From: Actinomycetes bacterium
Lineage (GTDB): Bacteria; Actinomycetota; Thermoleophilia; BMS3ABIN01
Reading direction: 5' to 3'
DNA: 38,014 nucleotides
Assembly: GCA_024276735.1 (NCBI GenBank)
Contig: JAJRWQ010000064.1
Span: 1 to 38,014, forward strand
Below the pieces are notes generated by a model. That model searched no databases. It had not been told where the DNA came from and saw only the letters and a list, made by a program, of their open reading frames with translations. Below, in pieces: positions 9,041 to 17,868 of this stretch. Position numbers and translations under genes: made by a program. How positions within the stretch are numbered: position 1 is the stretch's first letter; every line of letters begins with the position of its first letter.

Positions 9041-10527
9041 TGTCCTCCTCCCAGTGTTCCAACCAGCATCAATGAAAGTATAACCAGCCCGACGATGGAT
9101 GACACCATCAGCATCGCGGAAATCCAGAGGCCGGGCGATTTCCAGTTCCGGCTCTTGAGCGCGCGCGCCAGGAAGTGGGTACCGATGGCGGTGCCGGCGG
9201 CGATGCCGAAGACAGGGGCCATGCGCAGGAGCGGCGGCAGCTCTTCCACCGTGCCCGGCCCCAGGACCCCCTCCCAGGACTTGATCACGTAGTAGAAGAC
9301 CACCACGAACTCGATGAGCACCGCGGCCATCTGCAGCGCCAGCCCTTCCTCCTGGAGCTTGAGGCTCTGACCCAGCAGCCGCCGCGTCTGGTCCTGGATT
9401 CCCGCCTCTTCCTCGGCGCGCAACAGCTCCACCTGCGTGCGTACCACGCCGATCGCCGCCTCGGCGTTCTGGCGCGAGTTCTCCAGGTCCAGGGCGACGT
9501 TACGGATCGACTCCAGGTCCCCGCCGTAAAGCGAGAGATAGTAATCGCCGATCTCGTCGGCGGCGCCGGCGCCGCCGCTCATGATCCGGGACAGCGACTT
9601 GCGCAGGCGGTTGAGGTCGTGGCCCAGGTGGCGTTCCGCCCGCCGCACCATCAGCGAGTCCGTGGCCAGCAGGCCGAACATGCGCGAGAGGTCGGTGATG
9701 CTCTCTTCCAGCTCGCTGGTATCCGGCTTGCCGTCGCGCATGTAGACCGTCTGCTTGTGCAGCAGGGCGCCGACGCGGCCGTCGACGCCGGTGCGCTCGT
9801 CGACCACGGAGTCCTTTTGCTGGCGAAAGTAGCCGGCAGCGCGGTCGAGCTCCTTGAGCAGCGAATCCAGCTCGGGGAAGTCACCGGTGACGAAGGACTC
9901 CGGCTCGGCCGCGGAAAGGGCGTAGAACTCCCAGGGCGCCGGATCGGGGGCGGACAGGCGATGCAGGCGCGGGCGCCCGCCGCCGGCGAGCTCCGGGTCG
10001 ATGTCGCTGGAAAGCACGCGGCCGGCAGAGGTGGCCACGAGGGCACCCGGGCCGCCAAGGAGAGGATCGGCAGCGGCCTGGCCGCCGACCCGGGCCGCGG
10101 TCACTTCCAGCAGCTCCTTTCCCGGGGCCTCTCCCCCCGGGGGCTCCACCAGCAGGGTAGTTTCGCCGAAGACGGAGACCCCCTCGCCGGCGATGTGTTC
10201 GCGTTGGCTGATCACTACCTCCAGGAAGGCGTTCCAGGCCTGCGGCACCGGCCCCTCGTCGGCCCGTTGCACCATCTCCACTACCGCCAGGTTAGGAAGC
10301 ATCGCCAGGCAGAGGTCCATGGGCGCGCCGGGGAGGTAATGGAGCAGCGAACAGCTTTCCGAGGGAGAGACAGAACCGTCGGCCAGCAGCCCGGCAACGG
10401 CGCCCGCGGCGTCGAGCCGTTCCGCGGCCCCCAGCAGGCGCCAAAGCCGGCGCAGGCCGTCCTCTTCCTCCTTGAGCAGGTAGAAATAGTGAGCGGCGGT
10501 GATCCTCTTCTTTTCACTTGCAGCCAT
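9031..10527 (-). CDS. hypothetical protein with long coiled-coil region and C-terminal membrane segments
   Basis: 498 aa from MAASEKKRITAAHYFYLLKEEEDGLRRLWRLL with GGAAGG upstream; C-terminal hydrophobic segments ISAMLMVSSIVGLVILSLMLVG. Confidence 0.7.
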   Translation of the reverse strand: MAASEKKRITAAHYFYLLKEEEDGLRRLWRLLGAAERLDAAGAVAGLLADGSVSPSESCSLLHYLPGAPMDLCLAMLPNLAVVEMVQRADEGPVPQAWNAFLEVVISQREHIAGEGVSVFGETTLLVEPPGGEAPGKELLEVTAARVGGQAAADPLLGGPGALVATSAGRVLSSDIDPELAGGGRPRLHRLSAPDPAPWEFYALSAAEPESFVTGDFPELDSLLKELDRAAGYFRQQKDSVVDERTGVDGRVGALLHKQTVYMRDGKPDTSELEESITDLSRMFGLLATDSLMVRRAERHLGHDLNRLRKSLSRIMSGGAGAADEIGDYYLSLYGGDLESIRNVALDLENSRQNAEAAIGVVRTQVELLRAEEEAGIQDQTRRLLGQSLKLQEEGLALQMAAVLIEFVVVFYYVIKSWEGVLGPGTVEELPPLLRMAPVFGIAAGTAIGTHFLARALKSRNWKSPGLWISAMLMVSSIVGLVILSLMLVGTLGGGHWT

Positions 10528-10570
10528 CGCCGGCCTTCCGTTGGGCACGAACCATTGCGCAGATTATACT

Positions 10571-10792
10571 TTATCGGCAAAGGTAAGCGCCCGCGGCCAG
10601 CGGCAGCTCGTCGTCAGCGGGAGCCTTTGCGCACTCCGGCCGGCAGCGGCACGGCTCGGCTGCGCACCAGGGGTCGGCAGCTTCCGGGGGCGGGGCCGCG
10701 AAGGTGGACTTAAACGCCGCCAAGAGCAGCGCCAGCATCGGCAGCGCCGTGGAGGCGGCGGCGATGACGAAGAGCCAGTCGGCGATGGTCAA
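10571..10792 (-). CDS. small single-TM Cys-rich hypothetical protein
   Basis: TTG start with GGGAGG; IADWLFVIAAASTALPMLALLLAAF followed by WCAAEPCRCRPEC. Confidence 0.45.
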   Translation of the reverse strand: MTIADWLFVIAAASTALPMLALLLAAFKSTFAAPPPEAADPWCAAEPCRCRPECAKAPADDELPLAAGAYLCR

Positions 10793-10932
10793 GCTTCCTC
10801 CCTGGTCGTGGTTGCCGGCGGCCGGACGGTGGCCACGTGCTGGCACAGGTTAGCACGGGGGGCGGACACGAAGACTTCGGGCGCGGAAAAAGCAGTGACG
10901 GCCTGCCCGGAGGCGGCGCGGAAAGGAGTGCG

Positions 10933-11457
10933 ATGCGGCGGCTGCTGATCGTGCCCTGCGGCGAGATTGGGGCGGGACTGCCGGGGCGCCTGGCCGGGGC
11001 CCTGCCGCGGCTGCTGCCCTTCGAGGTGACGGTGGGAGAGGCCCTGGCGGTGCCCGCGGGCGCCTATCACCCGCGGCGCCGGCAGTACCTGGCGAGCGAG
11101 CTGTTGGTGGAGCTGCGCCGACAGGCCGGGGGTCGCCCGGAGCCGTTGCTCGCCGTCACCGACGTGGACATCTTCGCCCCCGGGCTCAGCTTCGTTTTCG
11201 GCCTGGCGGATCGCCGGGCGGCCGCAGCCGTGATCTCGCTGGCGAGGCTGCGCCCCGAGTTCTACGGGGGCAAGCCCGATCCTGCCCTGGGGGAGAAACG
11301 GGCCCTCAAGGAGGCCGTGCACGAGGCGGGACACCTGCTGGGACTGCCGCATTGCCAGGCACCCGGCTGCATCATGCGTTTTTCCAGCACCGTTGCCGAA
11401 ACCGACGCCAAGGGGCCGGGTTTCTGCTCCGCCTGCCACCGCCGGGTCTTCCCGTGA
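10933..11457 (+). CDS. amzA: archaemetzincin family zinc metalloprotease
   Basis: HEAGHLLGLPHCQAPGCIMRFSSTVAETDAKGPGFCSACH matches the archaemetzincin HExxHxxGxxH...CxM...C..C signature. Confidence 0.88.
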   Translation: MRRLLIVPCGEIGAGLPGRLAGALPRLLPFEVTVGEALAVPAGAYHPRRRQYLASELLVELRRQAGGRPEPLLAVTDVDIFAPGLSFVFGLADRRAAAAVISLARLRPEFYGGKPDPALGEKRALKEAVHEAGHLLGLPHCQAPGCIMRFSSTVAETDAKGPGFCSACHRRVFP

Positions 11458-11493
11458 GCGGAGGGGCGGGCCCCAGTCGCAGCCGGCCGCGGC

Positions 11494-12051
11494 TTAGCGC
11501 TCGAAGAGCTCCCGGTAGCGGAACAGGGGCTCCAGGGCCAGGCCGCAGCGACTCTCGATGGCCTCGCCGCCACCCTCCTCGCGGTCCATCAGGGCGTAGG
11601 CCGCCACCGGCTCCAGCCCCTCGGAGCGGGCGCGCTCCACCGCCGTGATCAGCGAGCCGCCGCTGGTAACCACGTCGTCGACGACGGCCACCCGCGCCGG
11701 CGGCTTCACCGGCCCCTCGATCCAGGAGCAGGTGCCGTGCTCCTTGGGCTGCTTGCGGACGATGAACCCCTCCACCGGGTAACCCAGGTGCATGCTGGCG
11801 GCCACCACGCCGGCCACGATGGGGTCGGCGCCGATGGCCAGGCCGCCGATGGCCGGGATGGAGGCCTCGTGCAGCTTCATCACCAGCAGCTCCGCCGCCA
11901 GTGCCAGGCCCTCGGGATGCAGGGTGACCTGCTTGCAGTCGAAGTAGTGGCTGCTCCGTTTTCCCGAGGAGAGCAGGAAATCACCCTCCAGGTAAGCCCT
12001 GGATACCAGCAGCGATCGCAGCCGCTCCCTGATTTCGGGCGCTTCGAACAT
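11494..12051 (-). CDS. pyrE: orotate phosphoribosyltransferase
   Basis: SGKRSSHYFDCKQVTLHPEG, GGLAIGADPIVAGV, FIVRKQPKEHGT, VAVVDDVVTSGGSLITAV. Confidence 0.92.
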   Translation of the reverse strand: MFEAPEIRERLRSLLVSRAYLEGDFLLSSGKRSSHYFDCKQVTLHPEGLALAAELLVMKLHEASIPAIGGLAIGADPIVAGVVAASMHLGYPVEGFIVRKQPKEHGTCSWIEGPVKPPARVAVVDDVVTSGGSLITAVERARSEGLEPVAAYALMDREEGGGEAIESRCGLALEPLFRYRELFER

Positions 12052-12193
12052 CGGCAACCTCCGGGCGCCGCCGGCCCTTTCGCCGGCGGGCGGTGAGGAC
12101 GGGTAAACTCTATCACAAGCAAGCCGGCGCGCGTGACTCGGGGCCGGCCGGCAACCTTGCAGGTATCGGCGCCGCGCGGAAGAATATGGTGGC

Positions 12194-12418
12194 ATGGCGG
12201 AAAAGGATGAAAAGAGGCGCGAGAAGCGGCGCCGGCGGAGTAGCGGCAGGAGCCGGGCGGGAACGTTTGGCACCATTCTCATCGTCTACGGCATCATCGT
12301 GTTCACCAGTGCCTGGTGGGTGCCGCAGGGAAATGAAGACACGGCCGCGTACATCTTCGGCTTCATCATCGTGCTCATCGGCATCGCGGCGCCGGCGGTG
12401 CTGGCTTCGCGGGACTGA
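12194..12418 (+). CDS. small membrane protein
   Basis: 74 aa with a highly charged N-terminus and two hydrophobic segments. Confidence 0.5.
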   Translation: MAEKDEKRREKRRRRSSGRSRAGTFGTILIVYGIIVFTSAWWVPQGNEDTAAYIFGFIIVLIGIAAPAVLASRD

Positions 12419-12449
12419 GCTCGCGCTTCCCCGGCCCCTGCCGCGGCAG

Positions 12450-13271
12450 TCAGTTGGCGTAGCAGTAAAGGCAGGGAGCGCCGCCGCAGCGCTGGCTGTA
12501 ACTGCCGATGTCGATGCTCTGGTGACAGCGGCAGTCGCGGCGCTGCGAGGGGTCGGCAGCGGGTTGTAGCGAGCGGCCGTCGGCCCTGAGCCCTTCTAGC
12601 AGCCGGGCGTCTATGCAACGCGCCCGGCCGATACCATCCACCGCCGACAACTCCGGCTGGGCGCAGGCGGCAAGACCGATGCCCGCCGAGCCTGCCAGCA
12701 TGGACCGGCACATGAGAAGCTTCTCCTCGCCGCCTGGCTCTACGACTTCGACTCCCGCCTTCAGGGTGCGCCGCTGGGCCTTGCGATACCAGCAGGCGAA
12801 GGAAAAGATGCAGGTTTCGATGCCGATGCCGGCAAAGGCCGCCGCCATCTCCGGAAAGAGGTCGAGGTTGGACTCGACGTGGCCGTCCTGGCGCCAGTGG
12901 ACGATGGGATCGAAGCGCCAGGTGATCCGCTCCGGCCCCACCGTTGCCGCCAGCCGCTCCGCCTGGGAGAGGGAGTCGCGCCAGCGCGGCACCCCCGGCT
13001 CCCAGAACGTTCCCCCCAGGCCGGTGACGGTGAAGTGGAAGTAGGGATTGAGGGCCAGCAGCAGCTCCAGCAGGCGCGGGTTCTCCAGCAGCGGCGAGTA
13101 GTCCTTGGACCAGAGCACGATGGCGAAGACCGAGCCGGGGTCCAGCGGGACCGAGCGCCGTCCGCCGCGGGGAGCCGTGAACTCGGCCCGGCGCGCGAGC
13201 AGGCAACGCTCCAGCCAGCCGCTGTGCCAGCGGGGCACGTCCGTCCGCCGCGAGCAACTGATGATGTTCAT
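12450..13271 (-). CDS. DUF1848 family protein
   Basis: MNIISCSRRTDVPRWHSGWLERCLL at start; C-terminal CRCHQSIDIGSYSQRCGGAPCLYCYAN. Confidence 0.85.
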   Translation of the reverse strand: MNIISCSRRTDVPRWHSGWLERCLLARRAEFTAPRGGRRSVPLDPGSVFAIVLWSKDYSPLLENPRLLELLLALNPYFHFTVTGLGGTFWEPGVPRWRDSLSQAERLAATVGPERITWRFDPIVHWRQDGHVESNLDLFPEMAAAFAGIGIETCIFSFACWYRKAQRRTLKAGVEVVEPGGEEKLLMCRSMLAGSAGIGLAACAQPELSAVDGIGRARCIDARLLEGLRADGRSLQPAADPSQRRDCRCHQSIDIGSYSQRCGGAPCLYCYAN

Positions 13272-13354
13272 GGAGCCATTATGACCGCGTTGCCGGCGGC
13301 GGGCACGGCTGGTGGGGCCGCGCCGGACACCTGCCCGCAAAGCGCGGAAATATC

Positions 13355-13402
13355 TTGACACCCGCAACGCCCCTTGAAATAATACGCATACCCGGAGGGG
13401 TA
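13355..13402 (+). promoter_or_regulatory. sigma70-type promoter with CsoR-family-type operator
   Basis: TTGACA (13355-13360), 17 bp spacer, AATAAT (13378-13383), then TACCC-GGAG-GGGTA palindrome (13389-13402) upstream of a CsoR-family gene. Confidence 0.6.
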
Positions 13403-13540
13403 AGAAATACCTGCAACCCGAAGGGCTATCCTTCCCGTACCCGGCGCGGCGCAAGGTTGCCGCCGGCGGGTTGCTGGGGGCAGCGGCGAAACGGGAGCGG
13501 CTGCGGAAGCGCTATTCGGCGAACGAAGGAGTCCGCCGCG

Positions 13541-13819
13541 GTTACCAAGTCCGACATAGAGAAGGTTCTCAACCGGCTGCGGCGCGTGGAAGGCCAGGTG
13601 CGGGGGCTGCAGCGGATGATATCCGAGGACAAGCGCTGCGAAGACGTCCTCACCCAGCTGGCGGCCACGCGCGCGGCGCTGGACAAGGTGGGTGTGTTCC
13701 TGATCACGCACCGCATGAAAGAATGCCTCAAGCACAGCTCCAGCGAAATGGAGCTGGACGACAGCTCCATCGAAGAGGCGTTCGAAGTTTTCATGAAGTA
13801 TGTCCACCACGTGAAGTAG
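13541..13819 (+). CDS. CsoR/FrmR/CstR family metal- or persulfide-sensing repressor
   Basis: TKSDIEKVLNRLRRVEGQVRGLQRMISEDKRCEDVLTQLAATRAALDKVGVFLITHRMKECLKH. Start uncertain (no ATG/GTG/TTG near the domain edge; see findings). Confidence 0.88.
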   Translation, partial: VTKSDIEKVLNRLRRVEGQVRGLQRMISEDKRCEDVLTQLAATRAALDKVGVFLITHRMKECLKHSSSEMELDDSSIEEAFEVFMKYVHHVK

Positions 13820-13973
13820 GTTCCGCTGACGACGGGGCGGCGGCCTCGGCTCCCGCCCACTTCTGCTAGAATGGAACCGCGGTCGGCGATGCCGCCTGCC
13901 CGGCGGAGGAGCCGGGAGGGCAGCCGTCGAAGGAATGATTCGGTGGCCCGGATGCGTCAACGACCTGATTTCC

Positions 13974-15965
13974 ATGCCTCGTCGTCGAAAGAAAATCAAG
14001 CGCAGAAAAAGAAGATCCCTGCTGCTCATTGGCGTCGGCTTCTTCGTGCTGTCCCTGGTGTTTGCCCTGCTGATAGGCATCCAGACCGTGTCGGCGCTGG
14101 TTCACGATCTCCCCAAGCTCAACCAGGACGACCTGCTCTCCCTGGGGCAGACGTCGAAGATCTACGCCGCCGACGGCACCCTGCTCGCCGAGGTGTTCGG
14201 CAGCGAGAACCGCACGGTGGTGCCGCTGGAGTCGATCCCGCTCTACCTGCAGCAGGCCACCATCGCCATCGAGGACGAGCGCTTCTACGAACACAACGGG
14301 GTCGATTACGAGGGCCTGGCGCGGGCGGCCTTCACCAATATCACCAGCGGCTCCCTGGTCGAAGGGGGCAGCACCATCACCCAGCAGCTGGTGAAGACCG
14401 TCTACCTCACCGACGAGCGCAGCTTCAGCCGCAAGCTGGTGGAAGCGGTGCTGGCAACCAGGCTGGAGCAGACCGTCTCCAAGGACGAGATCCTGGAGCG
14501 CTACCTGAACACCATCTATTACGGCGAGGGTGCTTACGGGGTCGAGGCGGCGGCGCAGACCTACTTCGGCAAGAGCGTTTCGCAGCTGGATCTCTCCGAG
14601 TGCGCCACGCTGGCGGGGCTGGTGAACGCCCCCTCCATCTACTCGCCCAAGCGTGACCTGAAGGCGGCCACCGAGAGGCGCAACGTGGTGCTGCAGAAGA
14701 TGGCCGACTTGGGTTACATCACGCCGGCGGAGGCACACGGCGCCGCCTCCCTGCCTTTGGTGGTGAGCGACCAGGAAAGAACGGTAGCAGAACCTTATTT
14801 CGTTGAGTATGTCAAGCAACAGCTGATCGACATGTACGGCGCCGGCACCCTTTTCGAGGGCGGCCTCCGGGTTTACACCACCATCGATCCCCATCTCCAG
14901 GAGGCCGGCCTGGAAGCGATCAAGGATACCCTTTACGAGGAGGGCGATCCGGCGGCGGCGCTGGTGGCGATCGAGCCGGAAACCGGCTACATCCGCGCCA
15001 TGGTCAGCAGCCAGGACTTCCGGAGCTACCAGTTCAACCTGGCGGCCCAGGCGCAGCGGCAGCCGGGATCCACCTTCAAGCCCTTCGTTCTCACCGCGGC
15101 GGTGGAGGAAGGGGTGAACCCGGAAAAGACCTACTACATGTCCAAGGAGATCGACCTGCCCATGCCCGGCGGCGGCACCCCCTGGCACGTGCGCACATAC
15201 AACCTCCAGTACTACGGCGTCTCCAACCTCAAGGAGGCGATGATGCACTCCGACAACACCGTCTACGCCCAGCTGGTGATGGACCTGGGGCCCGAGAAGG
15301 TGCGTGACACCGCCGAGAAGATGGGCATCAAGAGCTACATGGCCGCCAACCCCTCCATCGCCCTGGGCGGCCTGGGCCAGGGCGTCTCGCCGCTGGAGAT
15401 GGCCTCCGCCTACGGCACGCTGGCCGCGGAGGGCAAGCATGCCGAGCCGATAGCGATCACCCGGGTGGAGACGGCGGACGGCAAGGTGAAATACGAGGCC
15501 AAGCCGGACCCGAAGCAGGTGATCAGCGACGGCACCGCCTACGAGGTGACCAAGGTGCTGATGAGCGACATCCAGGCAGGCACCTCGGCGCCGGCCAACT
15601 TCGGCCGCCCGGCGGCCGGCAAGACCGGCTCCACCGAGAACCTGCAGGATGCCTGGTTCGTCGGCTACACCCCCCAGTTCTCCACCGCGGTCTGGGTGGG
15701 GTACCCGGACGAGCAGAAGCCGATGACCAACGTCCACGGCCACAGCGTCTGGGGCGACGGCTTCCCCGCCACCATCTGGAGAGAGTTCATGATGGAGGCG
15801 CACAGGGACCTGCCGGTGGAAGACTTCCCGCTGCCGGACCACCCCGTGCAGTTCAAGCGCTTCCACGGCCGCTACGTGCTGTTCTCGGGGGGAGAGCCGC
15901 CCACGACCACCGAGGACGCCTACGGTCACACGGGGCGCACCGCGCCCGGGGACGAGACCGAGTAA
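13974..15965 (+). CDS. class A penicillin-binding protein (transglycosylase/transpeptidase)
   Basis: EDERFYEHNGVDYEGLARAAFTN, GGSTITQQLVK (GT51), QPGSTFKPFVLTAAVE (STFK), SDN, KTGST. Confidence 0.94.
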   Translation: MPRRRKKIKRRKRRSLLLIGVGFFVLSLVFALLIGIQTVSALVHDLPKLNQDDLLSLGQTSKIYAADGTLLAEVFGSENRTVVPLESIPLYLQQATIAIEDERFYEHNGVDYEGLARAAFTNITSGSLVEGGSTITQQLVKTVYLTDERSFSRKLVEAVLATRLEQTVSKDEILERYLNTIYYGEGAYGVEAAAQTYFGKSVSQLDLSECATLAGLVNAPSIYSPKRDLKAATERRNVVLQKMADLGYITPAEAHGAASLPLVVSDQERTVAEPYFVEYVKQQLIDMYGAGTLFEGGLRVYTTIDPHLQEAGLEAIKDTLYEEGDPAAALVAIEPETGYIRAMVSSQDFRSYQFNLAAQAQRQPGSTFKPFVLTAAVEEGVNPEKTYYMSKEIDLPMPGGGTPWHVRTYNLQYYGVSNLKEAMMHSDNTVYAQLVMDLGPEKVRDTAEKMGIKSYMAANPSIALGGLGQGVSPLEMASAYGTLAAEGKHAEPIAITRVETADGKVKYEAKPDPKQVISDGTAYEVTKVLMSDIQAGTSAPANFGRPAAGKTGSTENLQDAWFVGYTPQFSTAVWVGYPDEQKPMTNVHGHSVWGDGFPATIWREFMMEAHRDLPVEDFPLPDHPVQFKRFHGRYVLFSGGEPPTTTEDAYGHTGRTAPGDETE

Positions 15966-16144
15966 CCGCCGGAACCTGCAGGAAAGCAGGGCGGCAGGGT
16001 CGTATTCTGTTGGTGCGCGCAAAAAGCCGTTACCATAAAAGCGGATCTGTGCTATCATGATACCTGCACCGGGGCGGTGGGGGCGGTACGCAAATTGCCT
16101 TGCTTGCCGGCAACCACCCGGTGTGGGCGCGAAGAAAGGTAGAG

Positions 16145-17659
16145 ATGGCCGGCTCGATGGCAAGGCACCCCTGGCGCATTACCCTGCCGCTGCTGCTCCT
16201 GGCAGTGGCCATCACGCTGCTGCTCTTGCTGCAGGCGACGTGCTTCAACGCTGCACCCCCCGAGGACACTACCAGCGAAACCGGCGGCGAGATTTCCCTG
16301 GAGAGCGGCGGCCCGCCGGTGCCGTCCGCCTCGCCCGCCTCGCCTGCGACCCCGGGAGCCACGGGGACGGCGGCGGCGGCCACGGCGGCGGCCACCCCGG
16401 CATCGCTGGTCCCCACCGTGGCTGCGGCGGCTTCGCTGCCCCCGGCGACCCCGCCGGCCCCCCTGCCTCCCCTCACGGGTTCCCTGAAGGGCATGGTCAC
16501 CGACGAGACCGCGCTGCCGCTTGCCGGCATCCGGGTGTACCTCGCCGATGCCGGCGGCCGGCTGCTGGGCGACTACCGTACCACCGGCGCCGACGGCGGC
16601 TTTTCCTTCGACGGCCTGGCCCCCGCGACGTACAAGCTGTACTTCTCCGACCCCGGCGGCAACTACGAGTCGGGCTGGTACGGCCCTCCCGGCTCACCCG
16701 CGGGCACGCCGATCGCGGTTACGGCCGGCGGCGAGATCACGGTAAGCCAGGTAATGGCGGCGGCGGGCGATCCCGGCCGGGGCGCCGTGAGCGGCCGGGT
16801 GGTAGCGGCCTGCAAGGACGCACCCCGATGCGTGCAGGGGGTAGCGGGAGTGCTGGTAAGCGCTTTTCGCGTCGAACACAAGCAGGGCTACGGGATGACC
16901 CTGGCGGGCACTTCTCTGACCGACAGTAACGGCTATTACCGGGTGGGAGGGCTGCTGGCGGGCGACTACCTGGTCTCCTTCGATCCACCGGGCGGGTCGT
17001 ATGCCTACCAGTGGTACCGGGGGCAGCAGACGTTCACAACCGCTGAAGTGATACCCGTGCACGCCGGCGAAACGGTGGGCAAGGTGGATGCCGTCCTGGA
17101 GGAGGGAGGCACCATATCCGGTAGCGTCACCGCGGGCATGGGCCCCGTGGCCGGCGCCCAGGTGGACGTGTTCGACAAGGCGGGCGTGGTGGTGGACACG
17201 GTGTTCACGGGCAGCGACGGCTCCTACCGCAGCGGCAGGCTGCCGGCGGGCGCTTACCGGGTGCGCGTGGTGGCCCCGCCGCCCATCGGTGAAACCCGCT
17301 GGTACGTGAACGGCGACGACTTTTCATCGGCGGACGCCGTGGTCGTCCGGGAAGGAGAGGATACCGCGGGCATCGATATCACCCTCGGCGCCACGGTGAT
17401 CAAGCTGGACCCGCCATCGCTTCCCGGTGAAGAGGCTGGACCGCCTTCGGCCCCGGCAGCCACGGTGACCTCGCCGGCAGGCGGCGAAAACGGGCCCGGC
17501 GATGCCGACGGTCAAGGCGGGAGCGGGGACGAGGCGCCGCCGGAAACTTCAGCGCCGCCCGCGGGCGTGCTGGAGAACCAGGGCGCTGCCGGCGAGCACC
17601 AGGAAGACCTCGTTGTCTATGGGGGCAACAACGAGGCCACGGCGGCCCAGGTCGATTGA
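16145..17659 (+). CDS. secreted/membrane-anchored protein with carboxypeptidase-regulatory-like (prealbumin-type) repeats
   Basis: N-terminal TM/signal, Ala/Pro-rich linker, then repeats such as GSLKGMVTDETALPLAGIRVYLADAGG...GFSFDGLAPATYKLYF and GSYRSGRLPAGAYRVRVV. Confidence 0.75.
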   Translation: MAGSMARHPWRITLPLLLLAVAITLLLLLQATCFNAAPPEDTTSETGGEISLESGGPPVPSASPASPATPGATGTAAAATAAATPASLVPTVAAAASLPPATPPAPLPPLTGSLKGMVTDETALPLAGIRVYLADAGGRLLGDYRTTGADGGFSFDGLAPATYKLYFSDPGGNYESGWYGPPGSPAGTPIAVTAGGEITVSQVMAAAGDPGRGAVSGRVVAACKDAPRCVQGVAGVLVSAFRVEHKQGYGMTLAGTSLTDSNGYYRVGGLLAGDYLVSFDPPGGSYAYQWYRGQQTFTTAEVIPVHAGETVGKVDAVLEEGGTISGSVTAGMGPVAGAQVDVFDKAGVVVDTVFTGSDGSYRSGRLPAGAYRVRVVAPPPIGETRWYVNGDDFSSADAVVVREGEDTAGIDITLGATVIKLDPPSLPGEEAGPPSAPAATVTSPAGGENGPGDADGQGGSGDEAPPETSAPPAGVLENQGAAGEHQEDLVVYGGNNEATAAQVD

Positions 17660-17854
17660 CAGCGCCTTCGGCGGCTGCTGTTCCATCTCCGCCGCCAGCT
17701 CCCGGGCCGTGGCCAGCAGGGCGGCGGCATGGGCTCCCAGGGCATCGAAATCGATACCGCTGCCGGCGGCGGCGACGGTGAAACCATCGGTGGATACCAG
17801 GGCCGCCGCTTCGACCCCTTCCAGGTCCAGGTAAGGAGCAACGAGCGATTCCAA
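17549..17854 (-). CDS. roadblock/LC7-like small protein
   Basis: 101 aa; LDLEGVEAAALVSTDGFTVAAAGSGIDFDALGAHAAALLATARELAAEM resembles the roadblock/LC7 fold; TTG start downstream of parB. Confidence 0.6.
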   Translation of the reverse strand: MESLVAPYLDLEGVEAAALVSTDGFTVAAAGSGIDFDALGAHAAALLATARELAAEMEQQPPKALSIDLGRRGLVVAPIDNEVFLVLAGSALVLQHARGRR

Positions 17855-17868
17855 GCCGGCACCGCCGC

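Noticed and set aside
13866-16163. 765-aa minus-strand ORF antisense to the penicillin-binding protein
   Set aside because: Shadow ORF rich in H/R/G/V with no motifs; the plus-strand PBP is unambiguous.
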